From the NCBI GenBank assembly GCA_945868435.1, contig CAMBLG010000004.1:1-64000 (forward strand): a stretch of DNA of 64,000 bases, written 5' to 3'. This DNA comes from an uncultured Lachnospiraceae bacterium. GTDB lineage: Bacteria; Bacillota; Clostridia; Lachnospirales; Lachnospiraceae. Below are positions 44,170 through 52,432 of this stretch, piece by piece; position 1 is the first letter of the stretch; each line of letters starts with the position of its first letter. The notes beneath the pieces were generated by a model. It did not search any database. It saw only the letters and a program-made list of their open reading frames with translations, and was not told the origin of the DNA. The translations under genes were made by a program, and so were the position numbers.

Positions 44170-45303
44170 TCTTTCTCATCCCCCATATACTTCGGACATC
44201 CCAGACTCTGCCACTTCAGATAGCCATTAATAAAGGGATCTATTCCTCCGTCCATTACCGCATCCACATTCCCGCTCTCCACACCGGTTCTGTGATCCTT
44301 CACCATCGTATACGGCTGCATCACATAGGAACGTATCTGGTTGCCCCAGCCAATCTCTGTGACCTCACCGCGGATTCCCGCCTCTTTTGCCGCATTTTCT
44401 TCCTGTTTCAAAAGGTACAACTTCGCTTTGAGCATCTGCATTGCTTTATCCTTATTCATATGCTGAGACCGCTCATTCTGACACTGCACCACAATTCCCG
44501 TTGGAAAATGCGTGATTCGAATTGCCGAAGACGTCTTATTGATATGCTGTCCACCGGCACCGCTGGATCGATAGGTATCGATTCGAATATCGTCATCCTT
44601 GATCTCGATATCCACATCCTCCTCAATATCCGGCATCACATCGCAGGACACAAACGAAGTCTGCCTTTTTCCGGCAGCATTAAACGGCGAAATGCGTACC
44701 AGACGATGCACGCCTCGTTCCGATTTGAGATATCCGTATGCATTCTCCCCATTTACCTGAAACGTGATGGACTTAATTCCGGCTTCGTCTCCATCCAGAG
44801 AATCCAACACCTCCAAGGAAAAACCTTTCTTATCCGCCCATCTGGAATACATGCGAAAAAGCATGGATGCCCAGTCACAGGACTCTGTTCCTCCCGCTCC
44901 TGCATGCAGGGAGACAATGGCATTATCCCCGTCATACTCACCGGACAGAAGGGTTTTCATCCGAATGTTCTCATAGGTAGACTCAAATGTTTCCATCATC
45001 TCGGCGATCTCCGGAAGCAGAGAAGCATCATTCTCCTCGTAGCCCATCTCGATCATGGTTTCGATGTCATCATACTGCTCCTCAAGACTTGCATAGGTTG
45101 CCACATCATCCTTCAGGCTCTTCAGACGTTTCATCTTCTCCTGGGAAACAGCAGGATCATCCCAGAAGTCCGGTGCTTCCATCTCCCGCTCCAGTTCCTG
45201 AATCTTCTGCTCCTTATTCGCTAAGTCAAAGTGAATCCCTCACTTCCTGCAGTGGGGCTTTGTAGGTCAGGAGCTGCCCCTTGAAATTATCCAGTTCTAC
45301 CAC
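44166..45303 (-). CDS. prfB: Peptide chain release factor 2 with programmed +1 frameshift
   Basis: Encoded in two frames. A GTG start at 45303 (AGAGG eight bases upstream) gives 25 codons, starting MVELDNF, to an in-frame TGA at 45228-45226. A +1 shift at CTTTGAC (45231-45225), preceded by AGGGA, continues in the next frame for 353 residues to 44166 (about 378 in total). Catalytic GGQ (SGAGGQHINK) and the tripeptide anticodon SPF (RISPFN) are present. RF2 ends translation at UGA/UAA; the shift gives autoregulation. The annotation must join both parts, or the first 40 residues are lost. Confidence 0.95.
45225..45231 (-). promoter_or_regulatory. prfB programmed frameshift site
   Basis: CTTTGAC slippery sequence, with the upstream AGGGA acting like an internal Shine-Dalgarno element four bases before CTT. 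This is the standard arrangement in bacterial prfB. Confidence 0.93.
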
Positions 45304-45394
45304 AGTAATCACCTCTTTCATGTTTATATTTTGGTATTATATTATGTACTACTTTATACTATATTTCGGAAACTTATATGGGTTATGGCATACG

Positions 45395-45547
45395 CTCAGC
45401 CGGGTGCCAGATTTCTTCCACTCTCACCGAGTCTGCACCGCCCTGAATTTCGGGTAATTGGCTGAGACATGTGCTATTTGCGTAGCATAACGGAACGGCG
45501 GTGCTGTCGGTTCCAGTCTCAGAAATCTGCACACCGTTCTGAGCGGT
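45395..45547 (-). ncRNA. Candidate structured RNA between the vanZ-like gene and prfB
   Basis: The 350-bp gap 45304-45653 has no convincing protein gene (a 70-codon open frame inside has no usual start signal). Minus-strand helices: 45462-45468 with 45516-45522 (7 bp), enclosing hairpins 45492-45496/45510-45514 and 45472-45476/45483-45487. The loop at 45497-45504 pairs 8 bp with 45435-45442, a pseudoknot. Alternative helices 45395-45401/45460-45466 and 45518-45524/45537-45543 (7 bp each) exclude the first one. No known class was recognised. It could be a switch for prfB or a free RNA. Confidence 0.4.
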
Positions 45548-45653
45548 TAGTTTTCCTGAAAGACAAATATTCGCCCGATATTCTATCATCAACACGCTCT
45601 CATAAGCGGCATGAGTTAACGTCTACATCTGCGCATACAAAAATATGCCACAT

Positions 45654-46184
45654 TCATTCGGTCGTAGGGGTGCGCCCGCGCACCCAGCGCACGATGAGAT
45701 ACACTAGGAATAATCCGAGGAATGCGCCGGTGGTATCGATCAGCACATCCGTGAAACGGCCCGCTCTGCCACTGACAAACAACTGATGAAATTCATCGGT
45801 ACATGCATAGAGAAATGCGAGCAAAAGTGCCATTCCATAATGTTTCATCACAGGGCGTCCTCGCCAGGCTACAATCGACGCAAGTACAAGCAGTGCAAGG
45901 ATTGCAAATTCTGTCATATGTGCGCATTTTCTCACTGGGAATTCCATGCGCAGCGCCGCAGCTTCAAGCTCCGCTTCCGTATGTCCCAGCTGAAAAGCCG
46001 TATTCCAGCCTTCCACCAGCTGATAGCTGACACGGCCGCTCACCTCTGATGACTCGGTATCCGGCTGTGATGAGAAGGCGAAGATTACGCCCATCCAGGC
46101 TATCGCCAAGAGTGTGACGCAAACCGCAAGCAAACGCCTTTTCCCGGTTGTCATAGGTGTCCGCTCCGACGCGCCGCAGCTCAT
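45654..46184 (-). CDS. VanZ-like membrane protein
   Basis: 176 residues: membrane helices at about 20-38, 90-107, 115-130 and 145-163. The family motif RKCAHMTEF is followed by TDEFHQLFVSGRAGRFTDVLIDTTGAFLG. VanZ relatives are linked to teicoplanin resistance or membrane-phosphate/polyprenyl chemistry, but roles outside vancomycin clusters are unclear. The ATG at 46184 overlaps the upstream TGA, with GGAG eight bases before it; ATG 46154 has CGGAG and is equally possible. It is coupled to the S41 protease gene. Confidence 0.82.
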   Translation of the reverse strand: MSCGASERTPMTTGKRRLLAVCVTLLAIAWMGVIFAFSSQPDTESSEVSGRVSYQLVEGWNTAFQLGHTEAELEAAALRMEFPVRKCAHMTEFAILALLVLASIVAWRGRPVMKHYGMALLLAFLYACTDEFHQLFVSGRAGRFTDVLIDTTGAFLGLFLVYLIVRWVRGRTPTTE

Positions 46185-47530
46185 TTCAGCATCTCCCGCA
46201 TCAGTTCTAATGCATACTGTGCCTGACTGTCATACTGCATATCATAATCCGCATCCTCCGGACCGGAGTATTCATAGTCCACCTCATAATCCGGGTCAAT
46301 TCCGGTTCCGTGAATGTTGTTACCCTTCGGCGTATAATACTTGGCTGTGGTCACCTTGACTGCCGCACCATTTTCCAACGGAAAAATAGTCTGCACAATT
46401 CCCTTTCCAAAAGTGGTCTTACCAACCAGCTTTCCATATTTGTAATCCTTGATCGCACCGGCAAAAATTTCCGAAGCGCTGGCGCTGTTCTCATCTACAA
46501 GCACAACAATCGGGCATTTCAGGCAATCCGGGTCAGAGGTATATGTATCACGATTCCCATACTTATCCTCCGTGTAAACCACAGTTCCTTCCGGCAAGAT
46601 CGTATCCAGAACATCCACGACGGCAGTAACCAGACCTCCCGGATTTCCGCGGAGGTCTACGACCAGTCCCTCCATCCCCTGATCCTGCAGATCCGCAAGA
46701 ATCGTGTCAAACTGCTTCGCTGTGTTCGTCTGAAATTCACTGATTTCCATGTATCCGATCTTGTCGTCAATCATCTTTCCCGTCACGCTTGGCAGATTGA
46801 CCTCCCTGCGCTCTACATCCAATTCCAATGTTTCATCCGTGGATTCCCTATAAATTGTAAGATGTACCACAGTTCCTGCCTCACCGCGAATGTTCTTCAC
46901 CAGATTGGTCAGTTCCATACTGGTTGCATCAATATCGTCCACCATCAATATCTGATCATTTTTCTCAAGTCCTGCCTCCTCTGCAGGCGTACCTTCATAT
47001 ACTTTGGAGACGGTCACTTCCATCGTCTTTGCATCCTGGATTAACCCGGCACCAATGCCGGCATAACTGCCGGATGTGCTAACCTGCAGATCTGCGTACT
47101 CATCTGCCGTATAATACACAGAATAAGGATCTCCGAGTCCCTCCAGCGTACCTTTACAGATTGCATCCTGAATATCACTCTCATCATAGTCCTCATAATA
47201 ATAAAGATCCATGTAAGCGATCAGTTCTTCTACCCGGTCTAGGGTATCCTGATCCACCAGACCTCCGCGATAAGCAGTCGTACCATTCTCCTTCGGACCC
47301 AGAACTATATATCTTCCGGTAAAATTCGTGTAAACCTTTGATACAACAACCGTTCCGCCAATGAGCGCAACGGCAGTCACCAAAAGTCCCACAAAAAAAC
47401 CTATTCCAAAACCGGCCTTCTTCTTCGGCATCGGCTGCATCATTCCCATATTCTGATATTGATTATACTGTGGTCCATTGTAGGGATTCTGCTGCATATT
47501 CCCCTGCGGGCCATACTGATTATAATCCAT
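46181..47530 (-). CDS. S41 carboxyl-terminal processing protease
   Basis: 449 residues: an Asn/Gln/Tyr/Met-rich cytosolic tail (1-36), one membrane helix (about 42-65), a PDZ domain (about 150-230) and the S41 protease core. The core has VDLRGNPGGL, catalytic Ser in ENSASASEIFAGA and Lys in GKTTFGKGIVQ. It is an extracytoplasmic serine protease trimming membrane or wall-associated proteins. It lies just after ftsX on the minus strand with a hairpin between. The low-complexity tail resembles that of the HtrA protein in this window. Confidence 0.93.
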   Translation of the reverse strand: MDYNQYGPQGNMQQNPYNGPQYNQYQNMGMMQPMPKKKAGFGIGFFVGLLVTAVALIGGTVVVSKVYTNFTGRYIVLGPKENGTTAYRGGLVDQDTLDRVEELIAYMDLYYYEDYDESDIQDAICKGTLEGLGDPYSVYYTADEYADLQVSTSGSYAGIGAGLIQDAKTMEVTVSKVYEGTPAEEAGLEKNDQILMVDDIDATSMELTNLVKNIRGEAGTVVHLTIYRESTDETLELDVERREVNLPSVTGKMIDDKIGYMEISEFQTNTAKQFDTILADLQDQGMEGLVVDLRGNPGGLVTAVVDVLDTILPEGTVVYTEDKYGNRDTYTSDPDCLKCPIVVLVDENSASASEIFAGAIKDYKYGKLVGKTTFGKGIVQTIFPLENGAAVKVTTAKYYTPKGNNIHGTGIDPDYEVDYEYSGPEDADYDMQYDSQAQYALELMREMLK

Positions 47531-47557
47531 TTATCTGCTCCTTTCAAATTGGAATAA

Positions 47558-47578
47558 GGAGTCCCTCAGCGGAACTCC
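47558..47578 (-). terminator. Hairpin between ftsX and the S41 protease gene
   Basis: Minus strand GGAGTTCC, loop GCTGA, GGGACTCC (8 bp with one wobble) followed by TTATT. It lies seven bases past the ftsX stop. Confidence 0.4.
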
Positions 47579-47584
47579 CCTCCC

Positions 47585-48493
47585 TTATACCTTTAAGTGT
47601 TTGCGAATTGTCAGGCGGCTTCCCAGGAAACCGATTCCAACTCCAAGAAAAATTCCAACAGGAATCAGTGTACGAAATACTGTATGTGCCGGAATAAATT
47701 CCAACATGGAACCAATAAAATTAAACTTATCTGCAATATATACTATAATCCTCTGGTAGAGAAAATATAACAAAACCAGTGGAATTGCCGCTCCCATCAA
47801 TCCAATCAAAACACCTTCCACCACGAAGGGCGCTCTTACCAGATAGTCCGCTGCACCGATGAGCTTCATAATCGCAATTTCCTCTTTGCGGACGGAAATT
47901 CCTACCGTTACAGTATTGCTGATCAAAAAGACTGCCACGCACAAAAGAATCAATATAATTCCACCGGATATATAGCCCACCAGCTTATTGAAATCACTCA
48001 GCGTATTGGCAACCAACTCTGACTGCTTGACTTCCCGGACCCCCGGCAGCGACTCCAAATAAGTAACCAGCGAACTCTGCATGGATACATCGTTCAGGTA
48101 AATCTGATAGTTTGCGGAATTTGCAAGCGGATTATCTCCGGCAAAGCCTGCAGCAAGTTCTTCCTTTCCTTCAAAATATATTTCCTTATAATCATTCCAT
48201 GCGTCCTCTGCCGAAACATATTCGATCCGGCTTACCTCCACACGCTTTCCGATCTCCTCCCCAATGGACAGAATATCACTCTCCGGAAGTCCTTTGTCGA
48301 AAAACACGGTTACAGAAACGCCTTCTTCAATTTTCTGTACCTCAGCATTAAAATTCGTGATAATAATATAAAATATGCCAAACATAAAAATGCAGGCAGC
48401 CATCGTTGCCATAGATGCCAAAGAAAACATCTTGTTGCGGGCAATATTCTTAAATCCCTGTTTCACAGAATAGAAAAAGGTATTAATCCTCAT
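47585..48493 (-). CDS. ftsX: Cell division protein FtsX
   Basis: 302 residues, four-helix permease-like FtsX: helix 1 near 20-45, an extracellular loop (about 50-165) that in other bacteria activates peptidoglycan hydrolases, then three C-terminal helices. Its start overlaps ftsE by 11 bases (48483-48493). FtsEX couples ATP hydrolysis to wall-hydrolase activation; secreted hydrolases are encoded 5-9 kb away in this window and are candidate partners by proximity only. Confidence 0.93.
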   Translation of the reverse strand: MRINTFFYSVKQGFKNIARNKMFSLASMATMAACIFMFGIFYIIITNFNAEVQKIEEGVSVTVFFDKGLPESDILSIGEEIGKRVEVSRIEYVSAEDAWNDYKEIYFEGKEELAAGFAGDNPLANSANYQIYLNDVSMQSSLVTYLESLPGVREVKQSELVANTLSDFNKLVGYISGGIILILLCVAVFLISNTVTVGISVRKEEIAIMKLIGAADYLVRAPFVVEGVLIGLMGAAIPLVLLYFLYQRIIVYIADKFNFIGSMLEFIPAHTVFRTLIPVGIFLGVGIGFLGSRLTIRKHLKV

Positions 48494-49169
48494 CGTCGTA
48501 GCCTCCTTGCTTACTATCGCTGACGATAGTACCTTTTTTCACTGTAATCACGCGCTTTTTCATAACCTTTACAATTTCCAGATTATGGGTTACGACAATG
48601 ACGGTCGTCCCCTTTGCGTTGATTTCTTCCAACAGTTTCATAATCTCCCAGGCATTGTTATTATCCAAATTACCGGTAGGCTCGTCCGCGAGTAAAATAC
48701 TTGGTTCGTTGATCAGCGCTCTGGCAATTGCAACTCTCTGCTGTTCTCCTCCCGACAATTCCTTGGGATACGAGCGGTATTTGGCAGCCAGCCCGACCAT
48801 AGAAAGCATAATCGGAACTTTCTTTCGGATATGACTGTTAGGTTCACCGATCACCTTTTGGGCAAAGGCTACATTCTCGTATACATTTCTGTCCTTTAAC
48901 AAACGGAAATCCTGAAATACAACGCCGATGCCCCGGCGGAATTTCGGGATTTGCTTGCGTTTGATTCTACCGAGGTTCTTGCCACCGATTGTAATCTCAC
49001 CATCTGTCGGATCAAGCTCCTTTAAAAGCAGCTTGATCATCGTCGACTTTCCCGAGCCACTATCCCCGACAATAAAAACAAACTCTCCGTCTTCTATTTC
49101 CAGACTGACATCATTCAGCGCAGGAATCCCTGCTGAGTACGACTTGCTGACATGTTCCAGTTTAATCAT
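48483..49169 (-). CDS. ftsE: Cell division ATP-binding protein FtsE
   Basis: 228 residues: Walker A GDSGSGKST, LSGGEQQRVAIARAL signature, Walker B ILLADEPTGNLD and His switch VVTHN. The start has AAGGAG six bases upstream. It couples with FtsX to drive division- or elongation-linked peptidoglycan cleavage, and is overlapped by ftsX. The C-terminal tail is short and basic. Confidence 0.95.
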   Translation of the reverse strand: MIKLEHVSKSYSAGIPALNDVSLEIEDGEFVFIVGDSGSGKSTMIKLLLKELDPTDGEITIGGKNLGRIKRKQIPKFRRGIGVVFQDFRLLKDRNVYENVAFAQKVIGEPNSHIRKKVPIMLSMVGLAAKYRSYPKELSGGEQQRVAIARALINEPSILLADEPTGNLDNNNAWEIMKLLEEINAKGTTVIVVTHNLEIVKVMKKRVITVKKGTIVSDSKQGGYDDED

Positions 49170-49222
49170 CTTTTCTCCTTACATTTGAACTCGCGTCACA
49201 TTCCAAGGAGCAATTTCCCACA

Positions 49223-50311
49223 TTAATAATCCAAGGACTCCATGTATTTCATATACTTCACAACCATAAGAGCGATCTTGAACGTAATTGCGTCCTCAAA
49301 TACCCTGAGATCCAGCCCCGTGCTCTTCTGCAGCTTATCCAGACGGTACACCAGCGTATTGCGGTGTATGTAAAGCTGTCTGGAGGTTTCAGAAACATTC
49401 AGACTGTTCTCAAAGAACTTATTGATGGTGGAAAGAATCTCCTCATCAAACTCATCCGGAGATTTCCCGTCGAAAATCTCCTTAATAAACATCTTACACA
49501 ATGGAATTGGAAGCTGATAAATCAAACGTCCGATTCCCAACTGTGAATATGCGATCACATCCTGTTCTTCAAAGAAAATCTTGCCAACATCAAGAGCCAT
49601 GCGGGCTTCCTTGTAGGATCGTGACACTTCCTTTAATTCTTGTACAACAGTTCCATATGCAACATGAATATTGCAATTCGCATCAGACCGAAACAGATTG
49701 ATAATTACTTCCGCAGTCTTTTTCAGATCCTCATACGACTCATTGTCCGCCAATTCCTTGACAACAATGATATTCTTCTCATCCACAGCCGTGACAAAAT
49801 CCTTGGATTTGCCGCCAAAAAGACTGCGGATTTTCTCCAACTCATTCCCATCCTTCTCCCGATTTGTCTCAACCAGAAATACGACCCTGCGCACTTCCGT
49901 CTCGATATGAAGTTTTTTCGCGCGATTGTAGATATCTACCAACAGCAAATTATCCAAAATCAGGTTCTTGATAAAGTTATCTTTATCAAAGCGCTCCTTG
50001 TATGCCACAAGAAGATTCTGAATCTGGAAGCTGGCAATCTTGCCAATCATGTATACATCCTCACTGTCTCCACAGGCTAGAAGTACATACTCCAACTGAT
50101 GATCATCAAACACTTTAAAGAACTGACATCCGTTCACCACCTGACTGTCAGCCGGAGAGCCAACAAACGCCTGCGCCGGTGTGGCATACTGGTCCGCATC
50201 CGGAAATGTTGCCGCAAGAATCTTGCCCTCTACGTCCAGCACACACAAATCTGTTCTTGTTATCCCCTTAAGCCCATCAATCGTATTCTGAAGTATCTGA
50301 TTGGAAATCAT
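49223..50311 (-). CDS. PucR/CdaR-type transcriptional regulator
   Basis: 362 residues. An N-terminal sensory region with a sugar-diacid-recognition-like fold (about 1-130) and a GGDEF-related middle segment lead to a C-terminal PucR-type helix-turn-helix (about 300-350, NVSETSRQLYIHRNTLVYRLDKL). This class senses small metabolites (sugar diacids, purine breakdown products, amino acids) and activates nearby or distant operons. The target is not evident. It is unrelated to the YbbR-type CdaR despite the name. The start is the ATG after AAGGAG. Confidence 0.85.
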   Translation of the reverse strand: MISNQILQNTIDGLKGITRTDLCVLDVEGKILAATFPDADQYATPAQAFVGSPADSQVVNGCQFFKVFDDHQLEYVLLACGDSEDVYMIGKIASFQIQNLLVAYKERFDKDNFIKNLILDNLLLVDIYNRAKKLHIETEVRRVVFLVETNREKDGNELEKIRSLFGGKSKDFVTAVDEKNIIVVKELADNESYEDLKKTAEVIINLFRSDANCNIHVAYGTVVQELKEVSRSYKEARMALDVGKIFFEEQDVIAYSQLGIGRLIYQLPIPLCKMFIKEIFDGKSPDEFDEEILSTINKFFENSLNVSETSRQLYIHRNTLVYRLDKLQKSTGLDLRVFEDAITFKIALMVVKYMKYMESLDY

Positions 50312-50381
50312 AGCCGTTTCTCCTTATCCCCACCATTTTTGCATATTGCATAAATACCTTTTATCATTTTAATACATAAAC

Positions 50382-50426
50382 ACAAAAAAATAAAGAGGAA
50401 AAGCATAACTTTTATGCATTTCCTCT
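50382..50426 (-). terminator. Intrinsic terminator after the YitT-family gene
   Basis: Minus strand AGAGGAAATGCATAA / TTATGCTTTTCCTCT (one mismatch) followed by TTATTTTTTTG, about 23 bases past the stop at 50449. Confidence 0.9.
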
Positions 50427-50448
50427 ATAATCTTCCTAAATATTCCTA

Positions 50449-51324
50449 TTAAAATTCCTTCGAATATTCCAAAAAGCCTTCACCCAAAACCTCCCGGACA
50501 TCAGACACAATCACAAATGCATCCGGATCCACATCTTTTACAATCTCTTTGACCTGCACAATCTGTTTGCGGGAAACCACACAATACAAGACGCATTTTT
50601 CATCATGCGTGTACATCCCCTTGGCATCCAGTCCCGTCACGCCTCGATCCAATTCCATCATCAGACGCTGCGCCACCTCTTCGTGATGATTTGTAATAAT
50701 AAGGGCCTCCTTCGAACTCTTGAAACCCTCCAAGAAAGAATCCGAAACCTTCGTTGTCACAACAATTGCCACAACCGCATACAATGTCGGTCGCAGGCCA
50801 AACACATACAAACCTGCAAGCACGATCAAGCCATCCAATATCTGCATAATCTGTACCACGGAATAGTGGCGCACGCCCGACTGAATCAGCGCCGCAACCA
50901 TATCCGTACCACCCGTGGTCGCTCCGGCGCGAAGCACCAGACCGAAGCCAACTCCTGTGAACACGCCTCCAAAAAGCGAGGCTAAAAGATAATCCCCCTC
51001 AGCAAGATCAATTGGAGGAATCACGTATAACCAGGCAGATAGCATCATTGCTCCAAACAATGTCCTGCCTACAAATCGCTTTCCAAATCGAATATATGCA
51101 TACACAAACACCGGTATGTTCAACACCAGGTTCGTCAGCCATAAGGGAATTCCGCCTTCCACAATCCCCTCTGTCAGATTTTTCAACACAATCGCAATAC
51201 CGGTGAACCCGCCGGTAACAAGTCCAATCTGATCATAAATCCCGGTAATGGCGACCGCCATAACACCGGTCCCCAGAAAAATCAGAAAATAATTCCAAAA
51301 TACATTTTTTCCGAACTTCTTCAT
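50449..51324 (-). CDS. YitT-family membrane protein
   Basis: 291 residues: five to six membrane helices (about 12-175) with GLVTGGFTG and GLVLRAGATTGGTDM, then a cytosolic DUF2179 domain (about 215-285). This is a common Firmicutes pair of domains with an unknown, possibly transport or stress-related, role. Its start overlaps the glycosyltransferase stop by four bases (ATGA type), so both are translated together. Confidence 0.85.
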   Translation of the reverse strand: MKKFGKNVFWNYFLIFLGTGVMAVAITGIYDQIGLVTGGFTGIAIVLKNLTEGIVEGGIPLWLTNLVLNIPVFVYAYIRFGKRFVGRTLFGAMMLSAWLYVIPPIDLAEGDYLLASLFGGVFTGVGFGLVLRAGATTGGTDMVAALIQSGVRHYSVVQIMQILDGLIVLAGLYVFGLRPTLYAVVAIVVTTKVSDSFLEGFKSSKEALIITNHHEEVAQRLMMELDRGVTGLDAKGMYTHDEKCVLYCVVSRKQIVQVKEIVKDVDPDAFVIVSDVREVLGEGFLEYSKEF

Positions 51325-52010
51325 TCGACTTTTTCCGCCTCCTGCTCTTCACTATAGCTGTGAATACGCTTTTTGAGCTTGTTCTTGCGAATCAGGCCCT
51401 GCAAAACACTGAGAATTCCCTTCTTTGTATCCGAAAACTCCATTGTTCCCATTCCATACCATAAATTAGCAGAAAGCTTATCCTTATTCTCCAACAGAAA
51501 ATGTTCCTGCATGGGACTTGGCAAAATACTGATCACAACATCCGGCGTTGAAGCATTGATTTCATTGACCACAGCATCCATCGCACCGTCCCAGGCCTCC
51601 AGAGCCGTTTCACCCACAAACACACTTCTCGGATACAGTTCCATGATTCGCTGCTTGATGAAATCCATTCTGCTCTGCACGTCTCCAATCAGATACACAC
51701 TCTTGTGCCCGCGCTCAATTCGCCGCATCAGCTCATAGAAAAAATCGTGATGCTCAATTTCGTGCTTTCGCTGATAATTCAAGGAACCAACAGCTTCCAG
51801 AATCCCTGTCTCCGAAATTACGGTGTGCTCCATCGTCATCAAAGCCACACGAACAGCCTCATCGTTCCCTGCCAACATTAGCAACTCTGTATTTACTTCT
51901 TCAATCGTGTGAAATCCATGATCGGACATATCTCGCTCCAGGTTCATAATCGCCTCACGAACCGTATAGTTATCCAATCGGATTCCCGCAACATCAATCG
52001 TTCTAATCAT
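51321..52010 (-). CDS. WecG/TagA/CpsF-family glycosyltransferase (divergent)
   Basis: 229 residues of the GT26 family, which adds ManNAc or a similar sugar to the first lipid-linked sugar of teichoic acid or related polymers. The N-terminus IDVAGIRLDNYTVREA and the core IGDVQSRMDFIKQRI fit. In place of the usual Pro-Asp-Gly catalytic loop it has SETGIL, so the Asp is Glu or missing. A basic tail follows. The promoter at 52020-52048 leaves almost no leader. It is coupled to YitT. Activity may be altered. Confidence 0.8.
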   Translation of the reverse strand: MIRTIDVAGIRLDNYTVREAIMNLERDMSDHGFHTIEEVNTELLMLAGNDEAVRVALMTMEHTVISETGILEAVGSLNYQRKHEIEHHDFFYELMRRIERGHKSVYLIGDVQSRMDFIKQRIMELYPRSVFVGETALEAWDGAMDAVVNEINASTPDVVISILPSPMQEHFLLENKDKLSANLWYGMGTMEFSDTKKGILSVLQGLIRKNKLKKRIHSYSEEQEAEKVE

Positions 52011-52019
52011 AGCTTACCT

Positions 52020-52048
52020 AGTATACCAAAAATGTAATTCTTTGGCAA
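52020..52048 (-). promoter_or_regulatory. Extended -10 promoter immediately before the TagA-like gene
   Basis: Minus strand TTGCCA, 17-base spacer, TATACT preceded by TGG (extended -10). The -10 ends only nine bases before the ATG at 52010, so the predicted RNA start lies two to four bases ahead of the codon. Confidence 0.7.
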
Positions 52049-52234
52049 CTGACAAATCCTGCGCCGCAATTCATCATTGTGCGACAATTTTTGACAATTC
52101 TTTTCTATTTTTTTACATTTGAAATGTCAACAAAATTTTCCGTTTTCGACTTTTTCAGACAAACTTTATGATTTCTCAACAAAACATTCGTTTGTTTTTC
52201 GTTCAAAAGTCACCCCAAAAAATGCATCATTTTT

Positions 52235-52304
52235 TGTGGATAACGTGAATAACTCGGTGTATAACTCGATTTTTCAGCATTTCCGCGCCTATAAATGTGG
52301 ATAA
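52235..52304 (-). other. Cluster of four DnaA-box-like sites
   Basis: Same-orientation nonamers: TTATCCACA at 52235-52243 and 52296-52304 (perfect), TTATTCACG at 52244-52252 and TTATACACC at 52256-52264 (one and two changes). They lie in an AT-rich 420-bp gap (52011-52432) without a gene. No dnaA or dnaN is nearby, so this is not the usual oriC. A DnaA titration or regulatory cluster is possible. The rest of the gap holds the downstream promoter and short direct repeats, including GACAATT twice and ACATTTGAAATGT at 52115-52127. Confidence 0.6.
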
Positions 52305-52432
52305 CTTTTTTCATATCCATTTTTATTCTTCGTCTTCATTCACCAAAATATATTGTCGTTTTGTGCATTTTGTATATTTATCAAATTTGAGGTATCATTT
52401 CAAATTGCAGGAAAAATTAAAACGGATTCATT

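Noticed and set aside
43956-45224. Plus-strand open frame of 422 codons
   Set aside because: Antisense to prfB and the neighbouring gene; no recognisable protein.
45383-45595. 70-codon minus-strand open frame
   Set aside because: No ribosome site, and it coincides with the structured-RNA candidate; a small peptide cannot be fully excluded.
52011-52432. Chromosomal origin (oriC)
   Set aside because: DnaA boxes are present but no dnaA/dnaN/recF genes and no change of gene direction; kept only as a DnaA-site cluster.
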